This document shows, one piece after another, positions 46,902 through 60,822 of a DNA stretch of 64,000 nucleotides. Origin of the DNA: Xanthomonas arboricola pv. guizotiae (GTDB taxonomy: Bacteria > Pseudomonadota > Gammaproteobacteria > Xanthomonadales > Xanthomonadaceae); contig NZ_MDSK01000027.1 of assembly GCF_002940205.1 (NCBI RefSeq), forward strand, positions 1 to 64,000. Reading direction: 5' to 3'. The translations under genes were made by a program, and so were the position numbers. The notes beneath the pieces were generated by a model. The model was given only the letters and a program-made list of their open reading frames with translations, was not told the origin of the DNA and did not search any database. Within the stretch, counting starts at the first letter, position 1. Each line of letters begins with the position of its first letter.

Positions 46902-47285
46902 ATGCTGCTGCGTCGCGCCCGCCTGTTGCACCCCTTGCTGCGCCTGATGGCGTTGGCGGTGCTGGCCATGGGCGTGCTGGTCGCACCGGTGGCCTGCGCG
47001 CTGGGCGATGTGCATGCGCTGGCGCACGACCAGATGTATCTGGAAGACACCGCGCCGCACGGCCATGACGGCGCCGACGAAGGCGATGCCGGCGAGCGCG
47101 ATGGGGCCGGCCTGATGCACGCCCTGATGCATAGCGGCTACTGCCACGGCCAGAATCCGGCCGTGTTGCCGGCGCTGGCCTGGCTGCCGCTGTCCACGCA
47201 CGCGCAGGCCCAGCCCGTGGCCGTGCTCGCGTACTACCGCTCGCACCTGGGCGAGACCGGATTGCGTCCCCCGATCGCGGCCTGA
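46902..47285 (+). CDS. CzcI-like small exported protein
   Basis: 127 residues with a signal peptide (LMALAVLAMGVLVAPVACA) and a His/Asp-rich mature region (HALAHDQ, APHGHDGADEGDAGERDG, MHALMHSGYCHGQ) suited to metal binding, ending SHLGETGLRPPIAA. Small His-rich exported proteins (CzcI-like) often head czcCBA operons, as here, 55 bases upstream of czcC. The assignment is by position and composition rather than strong sequence identity. Confidence 0.65.
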   Translation: MLLRRARLLHPLLRLMALAVLAMGVLVAPVACALGDVHALAHDQMYLEDTAPHGHDGADEGDAGERDGAGLMHALMHSGYCHGQNPAVLPALAWLPLSTHAQAQPVAVLAYYRSHLGETGLRPPIAA

Positions 47286-47340
47286 TGCGTCGCCGGCAGC
47301 TGCCGGCCTGCCCATCGATCCCGATTCCGGAGACACCCTC

Positions 47341-48612
47341 ATGTGGTTGCGACTGACGGCACTTGCCGTCTTCGCGGTCGTACCGTGCGCCATGGCGCAG
47401 GACGCACCGCCCAAACCCGTGCTGACCCTGGACGACGCCATTGCGCGCGTCGCCCGGCAGCACCCCGACCTGCGCCTGGCCGATGGTCAGCGCGCGGTCC
47501 TCACCGCCGGCGCCGAGCGCGACGCGCTGCGTCCGCCGTTGCGTATCGGTGCCGAACTGGAAAACGTGTTCGGCAGCGGCCCGGCGCGTGCGCTGGACCA
47601 GGCCGAACTCACCGTCACCCTGGCTGGCGTGCTGGAACGGGGCGGCAAGCTGGACGCGCGCCGCGCCCTGGCCCAGGCACGCATCGATGCATTGGCCCCG
47701 CAACGTGCGCTGGCACGCCTGGACGTGCTGGCGGAAGTGGCCCGGCGCTACCTGGCCATCGGCATGGCCGCGCAGTGGCACGCGGTCGCGCTGGAAACCC
47801 TGGCCCAGCGCCAACGCACCGTCAGTGCCGCGCGCCAGCGGCTGCAGGCCGGCGCATCGCCGGAGTCGGTGCTGCTGACCGCCCAGGCCCTGCAGGCGCG
47901 CGCGGAACTGGAGCGCGATCGCGCGCAGCAGGAACTGCTGGCCGCAGGCCGCCAGCTGGCGGTGTTGTGGGGCCAGCGCACGCCGGACTTCGGCGCTGTC
48001 ACCGGCGACCCATTGCAACTGCCGGCGATTCCCGAATTCGAGGTGCTGGCGCAGCTGCTCGATGCCACCCCCGAGCTGGCGCGCTTGAACGGCGAGCAGC
48101 GCGTGCGCGAGGCGCGGGTGCGGCTGGCACGCAGCCAGGCGCGCCCGGACCTGGACTGGCAGGTGGGCGTGCGCCGGCTCGAAGCCAACGACGCCACCGC
48201 GCTGCTGGGCAGCGTCTCGCTGGCGCTGGGCAGCGCCGCGCGTGCGCAACCGGAGATCCGCGCCGCCGAAGCGGAGCTGTCGTTGCTGGACATCGAACGC
48301 CAATCGCAGGCACTGGCGCTCTACGCCACGCTGGCCGACGCGCATGGCCGCTACCGCGCCGCGCAGCTGGAAGTGGCGCGCATGCGCAGCGATGTGCTGC
48401 CCGCACTTGCGCGTGCCGATGCCGCCGCCGAGCGCGCGTACCGCGCCGGCGCCACCAGTTATCTGGACTGGGCGCAGCTGCAGGCACAGCGCAGCGATGC
48501 ACGCCAGCAGCAACTGGCCGCCGCGTTGGAAGCGCAGACCGCATTGATCGAAATCCAGCGCCTGACCGGACAACCGTTCGTGGTCGAAAACACTGCGCAG
48601 GTGGGGCCATGA
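47341..48612 (+). CDS. czcC: Outer membrane factor CzcC (TolC family)
   Basis: 423 residues with a signal peptide (LTALAVFAVVPCAMA), two TolC-type repeats (LTLDDAIARVARQHPDLRLADGQ and, in the second half, EFEVLAQLLDATPELARLNGEQRVREARVRLARSQARPDL), and long coiled-coil helices (LERDRAQQELLAAGRQLAVLWG). It forms the outer membrane channel of a tripartite heavy-metal efflux pump with CzcB and CzcA. Pump class is given by the partner RND protein. Confidence 0.88.
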   Translation: MWLRLTALAVFAVVPCAMAQDAPPKPVLTLDDAIARVARQHPDLRLADGQRAVLTAGAERDALRPPLRIGAELENVFGSGPARALDQAELTVTLAGVLERGGKLDARRALAQARIDALAPQRALARLDVLAEVARRYLAIGMAAQWHAVALETLAQRQRTVSAARQRLQAGASPESVLLTAQALQARAELERDRAQQELLAAGRQLAVLWGQRTPDFGAVTGDPLQLPAIPEFEVLAQLLDATPELARLNGEQRVREARVRLARSQARPDLDWQVGVRRLEANDATALLGSVSLALGSAARAQPEIRAAEAELSLLDIERQSQALALYATLADAHGRYRAAQLEVARMRSDVLPALARADAAAERAYRAGATSYLDWAQLQAQRSDARQQQLAAALEAQTALIEIQRLTGQPFVVENTAQVGP

Positions 48613-48821
48613 GCGCTACCTCCGCTGCGCGTTCTCGCCCTGCCTGCCTGCGTCCGCCTGGGTCTGCTGCGCCGGTATCGGTCTCGGCGTTAGCAACCGC
48701 GTCGGCATCCAGCAGTCGCCAAGCGCTGCGCGCGCCTAGCGCGCCTACCGCGGATCCAGCAAAGACCATCTTCGTTCGTTCGCCCGACGCACTGCGCCGG
48801 CGCCAACCAGGACCAATTTCG

Positions 48822-53653
<4,832 letters not shown>

Positions 53654-53657
53654 GTGC

Positions 53658-53686
53658 TTGCGGCACATGGGAAAGCCGTGCATAAT
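53658..53686 (+). promoter_or_regulatory. Sigma-70-type promoter for rpmB-rpmG
   Basis: TTGCGG at 53658-53663 and CATAAT at 53681-53686 with 17-base spacing. Transcription would start about 160 bases before rpmB, leaving a long leader (53694-53855) with several GC-rich stems. Confidence 0.6.
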
Positions 53687-53855
53687 GCGCGGCTCGCTGT
53701 GCCCGGATCGCTCCGGATGGCGGCACCCAGCGCGATGGGGTTGCCGGCTTGTTCCCAGCGTAAGTTCTTGATTCCCAACGTTGCGTGGCAGCTTGACGCT
53801 GTCGGGGCCGCCGCTCCCCAGGCTATGGGTGGCAATTCATTTATCGAGGTGCGTA

Positions 53856-54092
53856 ATGTCCCGCGTATGCCAAGTGTCCGGCAAGCGTGTGCAGACGGGT
53901 AACAACGTCTCCCACGCAAACAACAGAACCCGTCGTCGCTTCCTGCCCAACCTGCACGAGCGCCGCTTCTGGGTCGCCAGCGAGAACCGTTGGGTGAAGC
54001 TCCGTGTCTCCGCGCATGCATTGCGCACCATCGACAAGAACGGGATTGATGCCGTTCTGAAAGAGCTGCGTGCGCGCGGCGAAAAGGTCTGA
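53856..54092 (+). CDS. rpmB: 50S ribosomal protein L28
   Basis: 78 residues, full length for bacterial L28: [34 protein letters not shown], then [29 protein letters not shown]. It binds near the E-site of the large subunit. The usual rpmB-rpmG pairing is present, with 13 bases between the genes. Confidence 0.97.
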
Positions 54093-54105
54093 GGAGTAAG
54101 CAGTC

Positions 54106-54273
54106 ATGGCAAAAGGCAAGCGTGACAAGATCCGTATGATTTCCTCGGCCGCTACCGGCCACTTCTACACCACGGACAAGAACAAGAAGAACACTCCGGG
54201 GAAGATGGAAATGATGAAATACGACCCGGTCGTGCGTAAGCACGTGATGTACAAGGAAGGCAAGATCAAGTAA
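54106..54273 (+). CDS. rpmG: 50S ribosomal protein L33
   Basis: 55 residues ([23 protein letters not shown] and [22 protein letters not shown]), the zinc-free (C-minus) form of L33 since the CxxC pairs are absent. Ribosome site GAGGAG overlaps the rpmB stop. Confidence 0.97.
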
Positions 54274-54300
54274 TCCACCGATTACCCGATCTGCATCCAG

Positions 54301-54334
54301 GCAAACACCCGCCGCAAGGCGGGTGTTTGCGTTT
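54301..54334 (+). terminator. Intrinsic terminator of rpmB-rpmG
   Basis: Perfect 13-bp stem GCAAACACCCGCC/GGCGGGTGTTTGC with a GCAA loop, followed by GTTT, 27 bases after the rpmG stop. Confidence 0.9.
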
Positions 54335-54369
54335 GTGGAGTGTTGCGGGGGGTGATCGCAACAATGGTC

Positions 54370-54616
54370 GGCGTGCACTCCCCTTTCCCTTCGGGAGAGG
54401 GGGAGGGGTGAGGGCAGGGGGGCGAAGCCACTCGCAAGCGAAACGTGGTTTTTCCGATTGCACGCGCCGTGAGTAGCTTGCAGTTGGAGGCGAAGCAGCC
54501 GGTGTCTTACTTCTGAAGGCGCGTGGCGACGCGTTTGGCATCGCAGGCGGCGACCGCTTTCCGAGGCGCCCCCCTCATCCGCCCCTGCGGGGCACCTTCT
54601 CCCGCAGGTAAGGAAG
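54370..54616. repeat. Two dispersed palindromic elements between rpmG and ligJ
   Basis: CCCTTTCCCTTCGGGAGAGGG with flanking GAGGGGTGAGGGCAG at 54378-54417, and the CCCTCATCCGCCCC...CACCTTCTCCCGCAGG element at 54570-54616, immediately 3' of the ligJ stop. No gene lies between them; a short minus-strand open frame has no family signal. Confidence 0.7.
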
Positions 54617-54618
54617 GG

Positions 54619-55653
54619 TTACAGCCCGCGCGCGCGCAATTGCGCATCCAGGCGCGGATACACCCGCCGCGCATTGCCTTCGAATACCTTGCGCTTGTCG
54701 GCGTCGGAAATCGCCAAGGCATCGATGTAGCGCTTGGTGTCGTCGAAATACTGGCCGGTCTGCGGGTCGATGCCGCGCACCGCACCGACCATCTCCGAGC
54801 CGAACAGGATGTTGTCGATGTCGATGACCTCGAACAGCAGATCGATGCCGGGCTGGTGATACACGCAGGTGTCGAAGAACACATTGCGCATCACATGCGT
54901 GGACAGCGGCGGCTTGCCGAGCATGTCGGCCAGGCCGCGAAAGCGGCCCCAGTGATACGGTACCGCGCCGCCGCCGTGCGGAATGACGAAGCGCAAGTCG
55001 GGGAAATCAGCGAACAGATCGCCTTCGAGAAACTGCATGAACGCGGTGGTATCGGCATTGAGATAATGCGCGCCGGTGGCGTGGAAGTTGGCGTTGCAGC
55101 TGCCCGACACATGCACCATCGCCGGCACGTCGAGCTCGACCATCTTTTCGAAGAACGGATACCAGGCGCGATCGGTCAATGGCACGCCGTTCCAGTGGCC
55201 GCCGGAGGGGTCGGGATTGAGATTGCAGCCGACAAACCCGAGTTCGCTGACGCAACGTTCCAGCTCGGCGATCGACTGGGCGATCGGCACGCCCGGCGAC
55301 TGCGGCAACTGGCACACGCCGATGAAGGTGTGCGGATATAGCTGCGCCACGCGCGCGATCAGGTCGTTGCAGTGGCGCGTCCACACCTGGCTGACCGTCT
55401 CGTCGCCGAGATGGTGCGCCATGCTGCTGGCGCGTGGCGAAAAGATCGTCATGTCGGCACCGCGCTCGCGCAACAGGCGCAGTTGGTGTTGTTCGATGCT
55501 TTCGCGCAATGCGTCGTCGGAGATGGACGGATACACCGGCGCGGGCAGGGCCGGATCGTCGTACTGCGCGACCTGCGCCTTGCGGAAGACGTCATGCGCC
55601 GCGGGCGCGGTGGTGTAGTGGCCGTGGCAGTCGATGATCATGGGAATGCTCAT
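54619..55653 (-). CDS. ligJ: 4-oxalomesaconate hydratase (LigJ type, amidohydrolase superfamily)
   Basis: 344 residues from the ATG at 55653. Motifs: MIIDCHGHYTTAP (metal His-x-His), RGADMTIFSPRASSMAHHLGD, IGVCQLPQSPG, GCNLNPDPSGGHW, VPAMVHVSGSCN, FVIPHGGGAVPYHWGRFRGL and NILFGSEMVGAVRGIDPQTG. This pattern is that of LigJ, which hydrates 4-oxalomesaconate to 4-carboxy-4-hydroxy-2-oxoadipate. It lies in the same direction as galD and ligK but 354 bases downstream of galD. Decarboxylases of the same superfamily are possible alternatives, but the context favours LigJ. Confidence 0.85.
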   Translation of the reverse strand: MSIPMIIDCHGHYTTAPAAHDVFRKAQVAQYDDPALPAPVYPSISDDALRESIEQHQLRLLRERGADMTIFSPRASSMAHHLGDETVSQVWTRHCNDLIARVAQLYPHTFIGVCQLPQSPGVPIAQSIAELERCVSELGFVGCNLNPDPSGGHWNGVPLTDRAWYPFFEKMVELDVPAMVHVSGSCNANFHATGAHYLNADTTAFMQFLEGDLFADFPDLRFVIPHGGGAVPYHWGRFRGLADMLGKPPLSTHVMRNVFFDTCVYHQPGIDLLFEVIDIDNILFGSEMVGAVRGIDPQTGQYFDDTKRYIDALAISDADKRKVFEGNARRVYPRLDAQLRARGL

Positions 55654-56007
55654 TAAGGTGCGCAGAGCGCGCTGCGCATCCGACCGAAAGATGTGCAGTG
55701 CGCATGTGGGCGGACGTCTGGATTCAGCTGCATGGATTTGGCAGCCATGCAACTGCGCGTATGCATTGCCATCGGTGTGCAGTTATCGGCGAAGCAACGC
55801 ATCGCACCCGAGCGAACCGCAACGCCGTGCTGATATCCGGCCAGTGGCCCGAAAAGCCAGTTGCGTCGCTCGAGTGGGTGGAGAGCGCGCGGCGCGCGAT
55901 CGGTAGTAGCAGATGCGCAGACTGCAGGATGCCGCAAACCACGCGTCGACGACCCGGGTTCAGGCCAGCGTGATGCCGACTGCCGCATCGCATGCTGGCG
56001 GCCGTGC
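55654..56007. other. Gap between ligJ and galD, no supported gene
   Basis: 354 bases without family-like coding on either strand. It presumably carries a ligJ leader. Nothing else recognised. Confidence 0.4.
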
Positions 56008-57063
56008 TCAAGCAAACAGCTCACCATCGAACAATTTGCGTGCAGTGCGCAGCACTGCAGCGCGCACCACCTCACCGTGCGCATCCAGCGTAATGACGCA
56101 ACTGCTCGCACCGCTGGGATGTTCCACCTCCAGCTGCTGGGTGGTGCCGCCAGGCAGCTGCGCCAAGGCATGCGCGGGCGAGCCGGGCAGCAGGCAGGCG
56201 GTGGCCACGGTGACGGCGCCGAGCACGCCGATCGAGGCGTGGCAGCGGTGCGGAATGAACGAGCGCACGTTGATCGCGCCGCCATGGCGCGGTGCGGCGA
56301 CCAGCATCATCTTGGGCACGGTGGCCTCGGCAACATCGCCCAGCTGCAGCAACGGACCGGCCTGCAAGCGAAGCGATTCCAGGCGGGTCTTCAGCGCCTC
56401 ATCGGCATCGAGGGTGCTGCGGTCTTCGTAACCGCTGATGCCGAGATCGCGGGCGCGCAGCACCACGCAGGGCATGCCGTTGTCGATCAGCGTGACCTCC
56501 ACGCCCGCCAGGGTGTCGACCCTGTTGCCGGTCGGCAGCAAGGCGCCGCACGAGGAGCCGGCGATATCGGCAAATGCCAGCGCAATCGGCGCAGCGGTGC
56601 CGGGCACGCCGTCGATGCGGGCGTCGCCGTCGTAGCGCACCTGGCCACCGGGCGTCTGCACGCTGGCGGTGGCCAGCGTGCCGGTGTTGCGCATGAAGAT
56701 GCGCACCTCGGTGTGGCCATCGCGTGCCGGCAACAGGCCGCGCTCCAGCGCGAACGGTGCAACCCCGGCCAGCATGTTGCCGCAGTTCTGCGCGTCGCTG
56801 ACCTGTGCCCGGTCCACCGACACCTGCAGGAACAGATAGTCCACGTCGGCATCGGCGCGTGCCGAGCGCGACACGATCGCGACCTTGGAGGTCAGCGGAT
56901 CGGCGCCGCCCATGCCGTCGATCTGGCGCATATCCGGCGAGCCGTAGGCGCGCAGCAGGAAGGCATCGCGTGCGGCGCGTTCGCCCGGCAACTCGTCAGC
57001 CAGGAAAAAGCCGCCCTTGGAGGTGCCGCCGCGCATCCACATCGCGCGGACCTGCTCAGACAT
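56008..57063 (-). CDS. galD: 4-oxalomesaconate tautomerase (GalD, PrpF-like)
   Basis: 351 residues from the ATG at 57063. PrpF/diaminopimelate-epimerase-like fold: [57 protein letters not shown] with the catalytic Cys, [14 protein letters not shown] and [12 protein letters not shown]. GalD interconverts keto and enol 4-oxalomesaconate in gallate degradation. PrpF itself (2-methylaconitate isomerase) is closely related, but the flanking LigK- and LigJ-type genes support GalD. Overlaps the upstream ligK by 8 bases. Confidence 0.85.
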   Translation of the reverse strand: MSEQVRAMWMRGGTSKGGFFLADELPGERAARDAFLLRAYGSPDMRQIDGMGGADPLTSKVAIVSRSARADADVDYLFLQVSVDRAQVSDAQNCGNMLAGVAPFALERGLLPARDGHTEVRIFMRNTGTLATASVQTPGGQVRYDGDARIDGVPGTAAPIALAFADIAGSSCGALLPTGNRVDTLAGVEVTLIDNGMPCVVLRARDLGISGYEDRSTLDADEALKTRLESLRLQAGPLLQLGDVAEATVPKMMLVAAPRHGGAINVRSFIPHRCHASIGVLGAVTVATACLLPGSPAHALAQLPGGTTQQLEVEHPSGASSCVITLDAHGEVVRAAVLRTARKLFDGELFA

Positions 57064-57727
57064 AGCGCAGGCCCTTGGCCGCCAGCCGCTCGCGCATGGC
57101 GTAGATGTCCAGGCCCAGTTCGCCGCGTGCCAGGCGCTCGCGTTTGCGCAGTTCGCGCGCTTCGCGTGCCTGCGCTTCGGCCAGCACCGCGGCGGTGCTG
57201 GCGCGCGGCACCACGCACACGCCATCGTCGTCGGCCACCACCACATCGCCCGGCTGCACCAGCGCGTCGGCGCAGACCAGCGGCACGTTGACCGAGCCCA
57301 GCGTCTCCTTGATGGTGCCCTGCGCGCAGATGGCGCGGCTCCAGGCGGGGAACTGCATCGCCGTGAGGTCGCGCACATCGCGCACGCCGGCGTCGATGAT
57401 CAGCCCGCGGCAGCCGCGCGCCTGCGCCGAGGTGGCGAGCAGATCGCCGAAATAGCCATCGCAGCAGGCGCTGGTCGGGGCGACCACCAGCACGTCGCCG
57501 GGCTGCAGTTGCTCGATGGCCACATGCATCATCCAGTTGTCGCCGGGCGGGACCGATACGGTGACGGCGGTGCCGGCGATGCGGCAGCCGGCGTAGATCG
57601 GGCGCAGGCGATGGTGCAGCAGGCCGCTGCGCGCCTGCGCCTCGTGCACGGTGGCCACGCCGGCCTGCGCAAGCCCGTCGACGACGGCCAACGGGGTGCG
57701 CGCGATCCGGGTGACGACCTGGCTCAT
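57056..57727 (-). CDS. ligK: 4-carboxy-4-hydroxy-2-oxoadipate aldolase (LigK/GalC)
   Basis: 223 residues from the ATG at 57727. RraA/HMG aldolase-like fold: [76 protein letters not shown] (Gly-Asp and Arg-Asp catalytic and metal-binding residues), [29 protein letters not shown]. It splits CHA into pyruvate and oxaloacetate. First gene of the ligK-galD-ligJ run, divergent from the LysR regulator across 101 bases. Confidence 0.9.
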   Translation of the reverse strand: MSQVVTRIARTPLAVVDGLAQAGVATVHEAQARSGLLHHRLRPIYAGCRIAGTAVTVSVPPGDNWMMHVAIEQLQPGDVLVVAPTSACCDGYFGDLLATSAQARGCRGLIIDAGVRDVRDLTAMQFPAWSRAICAQGTIKETLGSVNVPLVCADALVQPGDVVVADDDGVCVVPRASTAAVLAEAQAREARELRKRERLARGELGLDIYAMRERLAAKGLRYV

Positions 57728-57828
57728 CCATCCATCCTCGTTAGGCGTGCATCGAGTCTGTGCGGCGATCGCCTGCCGGCTCAAGATTCATTTGAGGTAT
57801 GCATATTGATTTTGCTTATAGTTAGAGC

Positions 57829-59139
57829 ATGCCGCCGACCCCCGAGCCGAACCTTCGCCATCTCTACGCCCTGGTGGTGGTGTACCGGCTGGGCAGCATC
57901 AGCGCGGCCGCGCCGCAGGTGAACCTGTCGCAACCGGCATTGACCCAGGCGGTGGCGCGGCTGGAGCAGCAGCTCGGTGTGCGCCTGTTCGAACGGCATC
58001 CGGGTGGCATGGTCGCCACCGAGGCCACGCAGTTGCTGGTGCCGCGCATCGCACGGGCGTTGGAGCAACTGGGTCGCGGCATCCGGGTGGCGCGGCGGGC
58101 GTTGCGGTTGCCGGTCCGGCCTGGCCTGGAGCGACGGGTCTCGCTGGGGCAACTGCAGGCGCTGGTCGCGGTGGATGTGGCCGGGAGTTATTCGTTGGCG
58201 GCGGCGCGCGCCGGGGTCTCGCAACCGGCGATCTACCGCGCGGTGCAGTCGCTGGCCGATGTGATCGAGGTGCCGCTGACGGTGCGCCGCGGCAAGACCA
58301 TGCAGGCCACGCCGGTGGCCACGCGGCTGCTGCGGCAGGTGCGCCTGGCGCTGGCCGAAGTGCGCGCCGGCCTGGACGAAGTGAGCGCGTTGCGCTCGCA
58401 GCACGCCGGCCGGATCGCACTGGGGGTGATGCCGCTGGCGCGGGCGATCCTGCTGCCGCAGGTACTGGCGCGGTTTGCGCGCGCGCATCCCGGTGCCAGC
58501 GTCAACGTGGTCGAAGGCCCGTATGACGAATTGCTGGCGCGTCTGCGCGAGGGCGGGCTGGACCTGCTGATCGGTGCGCTGCGCGAGCCGTTGCCGGTGC
58601 GCGATGTGCTGCAGGAGCCGTTATTCGATGACGAGCCGGTGATCGTGGCGCGCAGCGGGCACCCGCTGGCCGGGCGCGCCTATGCGTTTGCGCAGTTGCT
58701 GGACTATCCCTGGGTGATCGCCACCACCGGCACGCCGGTGCGCGCACGCTGGGAGCGCATGTTTCGCGATCAGCGGATCGAGCCACCGGCGCTGCGCATC
58801 GAATGCGGCGCGGAGCTGACCATCCGCGGGCTGCTGCTGGAAGGCGACTGGCTCACGCTGATGTCGCGCGACCAGTTCCTGTTCGAGCGCCGCGCCGGCT
58901 TGCTGTGCGAGATCGGCCGCGCCGGGCCGCAGCTGCGCCGCCAGATCGGCATGACGCTGCGCAGAGACTGGCATCCCACCCGCGCGCAGTCGGCATTCGT
59001 GCAGACGCTGCGGCAGGTCTGCGCCGAGCGCGTGCAGCCGGCCGATGCGCAGGGCGGGCCATTTCGCTATTGCGCGCCGATCGACGCGCCCGCCCCGTTG
59101 CGTTCACGCACCGGGCGGTCAGAATCGGAGCCTTCTTGA
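57829..59139 (+). CDS. LysR-family regulator with two N-terminal HTH domains
   Basis: 436 residues, over 100 longer than usual LysR proteins (about 300). The extra length is a second LysR-type HTH. HTH 1 (about residues 8-68) reads LRHLYALVVVYRLGSISAAAPQVNLSQPALTQAVARLEQQLGVRLFERH; HTH 2 (about 105-165) reads LGQLQALVAVDVAGSYSLAAARAGVSQPAIYRAVQSLADVIEVPLTVR. The periplasmic-binding-like effector domain follows (RIALGVMPLARAILLPQVLARF to about residue 400), then a low-complexity tail. Divergent from ligK-galD-ligJ, it most likely controls them in response to an aromatic acid or a ring-cleavage product. Confidence 0.87.
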   Translation: MPPTPEPNLRHLYALVVVYRLGSISAAAPQVNLSQPALTQAVARLEQQLGVRLFERHPGGMVATEATQLLVPRIARALEQLGRGIRVARRALRLPVRPGLERRVSLGQLQALVAVDVAGSYSLAAARAGVSQPAIYRAVQSLADVIEVPLTVRRGKTMQATPVATRLLRQVRLALAEVRAGLDEVSALRSQHAGRIALGVMPLARAILLPQVLARFARAHPGASVNVVEGPYDELLARLREGGLDLLIGALREPLPVRDVLQEPLFDDEPVIVARSGHPLAGRAYAFAQLLDYPWVIATTGTPVRARWERMFRDQRIEPPALRIECGAELTIRGLLLEGDWLTLMSRDQFLFERRAGLLCEIGRAGPQLRRQIGMTLRRDWHPTRAQSAFVQTLRQVCAERVQPADAQGGPFRYCAPIDAPAPLRSRTGRSESEPS

Positions 59140-59152
59140 GAACGGATCGCTG

Positions 59153-60571
59153 ATGCTGCCCGACTGGTTGCAGGGGACCTGGCTGCTGGCGCTGGACTGG
59201 GTGATTCGCCTGGCCGCGCTGTTGTGGATTCCGGCCCGCACCACGCCGGGCGCGGCACGCAGCTGGTTGCTGCTGATCGGCTTCGTGCCGGTGGTCGGCC
59301 TGCCGCTGTATCTGCTGTTCGGGCATCCATGGCTGTCGCGGCTGCGGGTGGAACGCCAGGCCACTGCCTCGCAGGTGATCCGCGAGCAGCAACTGCCGCT
59401 GCATGCCTTGCGCTGGACCCCGCAGGCGGACGCCAGCAGCGCCGAGGTGGTGCCGCTGGTCGAACGCCAGGGCGATTTCATGCCCACGCTGGGCAATGCG
59501 GTGGACTTGCTGGACGACTACACGCAGTCGCTGCAGGCCTTGATCACCGCGATCGACATGGCGGAACAGCGCGTGCATCTGCTGTATTACCTGATGTTCG
59601 ACGATGCGGTGGGCGATGCGGTGGTCGCCGCGCTGCTGCGCGCCGGTGCGCGCGGCGTGCGCTGCCGCGTGCTGCTGGATGCGGTGGGTGCCAAGCGTGG
59701 TCTGCGCCATTACCGCAAGCGCCTGCAGGCCGGCGGGGTGGAGGTGCTGGCGGTGTTGCCCGGTGGCCTGCGCTGGCGCCGCAGCGGGCGCATGGATCTG
59801 CGCAACCATCGCAAGATTGCGGTGATCGACAACCAGGTGGGCTTTGTCGGCTCGCAGAACCTGGCCGAGGCCAGGTTCATCGACGGAGTGCCCAATCGCG
59901 AGCTGGTCGCGCGCGTGCGCGGGCCGGTGGTCAATCATCTGGAAGCGGTGTTCGCCAGCGACTGGTTCACCGAAACCGGGCAGCGCCTGGACGTATGGCC
60001 GGACGCGCCGGTGTGCGAGGCCAACATCGCCACGCAGCTGCTGCCCAGCGGCCCGGCGTATCCGTTCGAGAATGCGCGCGATGCGATCAACGCGGTGATC
60101 CACCTGGCGCGGCGCAAGGTGGTGCTGGTGACGCCGTATTTCGTCCCCGACGAAGCCTTGCTCAGTGCGCTACGCATTGCCGCGGTGTCGGGCGTGGAGG
60201 TGCAGCTGATCCTGTCGGAGAGCAACAACCAGATCCTGGCGGCCTGGGCGCAGGAGGCGTATTTCGAAGAGCTGCTGCGCTGCGGGGTCAAGATCGCGCT
60301 GTATCGCCCGCACTTCCTGCATGCCAAGCACCTGAGCATGGACGAGGACATCGCACTGGTCGGCTCGATCAACCTGGATATCCGCTCGTTTGCGCTCAAC
60401 GCCGAGATCGGCATGCTCTGCTACGACCGGGACGTGGTGCAGCGACTGCGTGCGATCGAGCAGGATTACCTGGCCAACGCACGCCAGCTGGAGCTGCAAC
60501 AATGGCGCACGCGCCCGGCCTGGCGCCGCAGTCGCGAAGGCATTGCGCGCCTGGCCGATGCGTTGATGTAA
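59153..60571 (+). CDS. cls: Cardiolipin synthase (phospholipase D family)
   Basis: 472 residues from the ATG at 59153. Two N-terminal membrane helices (LLALDWVIRLAALLWIP; SWLLLIGFVPVVGLPLYLLFG), then two HKD motifs: NHRKIAVIDNQVGFVGSQNLAE and HAKHLSMDEDIALVGSINLD. It joins two phosphatidylglycerol molecules, or phosphatidylglycerol and another lipid, to make cardiolipin at the inner membrane. It starts 13 bases after the LysR stop, though a functional link is not evident. Confidence 0.92.
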   Translation: MLPDWLQGTWLLALDWVIRLAALLWIPARTTPGAARSWLLLIGFVPVVGLPLYLLFGHPWLSRLRVERQATASQVIREQQLPLHALRWTPQADASSAEVVPLVERQGDFMPTLGNAVDLLDDYTQSLQALITAIDMAEQRVHLLYYLMFDDAVGDAVVAALLRAGARGVRCRVLLDAVGAKRGLRHYRKRLQAGGVEVLAVLPGGLRWRRSGRMDLRNHRKIAVIDNQVGFVGSQNLAEARFIDGVPNRELVARVRGPVVNHLEAVFASDWFTETGQRLDVWPDAPVCEANIATQLLPSGPAYPFENARDAINAVIHLARRKVVLVTPYFVPDEALLSALRIAAVSGVEVQLILSESNNQILAAWAQEAYFEELLRCGVKIALYRPHFLHAKHLSMDEDIALVGSINLDIRSFALNAEIGMLCYDRDVVQRLRAIEQDYLANARQLELQQWRTRPAWRRSREGIARLADALM

Positions 60572-60822
60572 GCGTTGCATGCGCGCGCAGCGCCAGTCGG
60601 GCACGGGGATGCCTGCGGTGGCAGGTGCAGTGGTGGAGACGCGTCTGGGGCGGCAAGATCGCGCGGCATGCGAACGCGCTCGCGCTCGAATGGACGCGTC
60701 AGCCGACCGCGGTGTTGGACGGGAACGTCGCGCCGGCCTATCTGCATGGCGTTATCCCGGCCATCGCGGCGGGCGTGGCCGCTGTCATCGGTGCGACGCG
60801 ACGCATCGCCTACAATTGCCGG

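Noticed and set aside
48609-48821. Longer CzcB starting at the ATG overlapping the czcC stop
   Set aside because: It would place about 70 low-complexity residues before a perfect lipoprotein signal peptide that has its own ribosome site at 48809-48812.
60579-60822. Small ORFs between cardiolipin synthase and the FAD oxidoreductase
   Set aside because: No ribosome site, no recognisable domain and composition typical of shadow frames.
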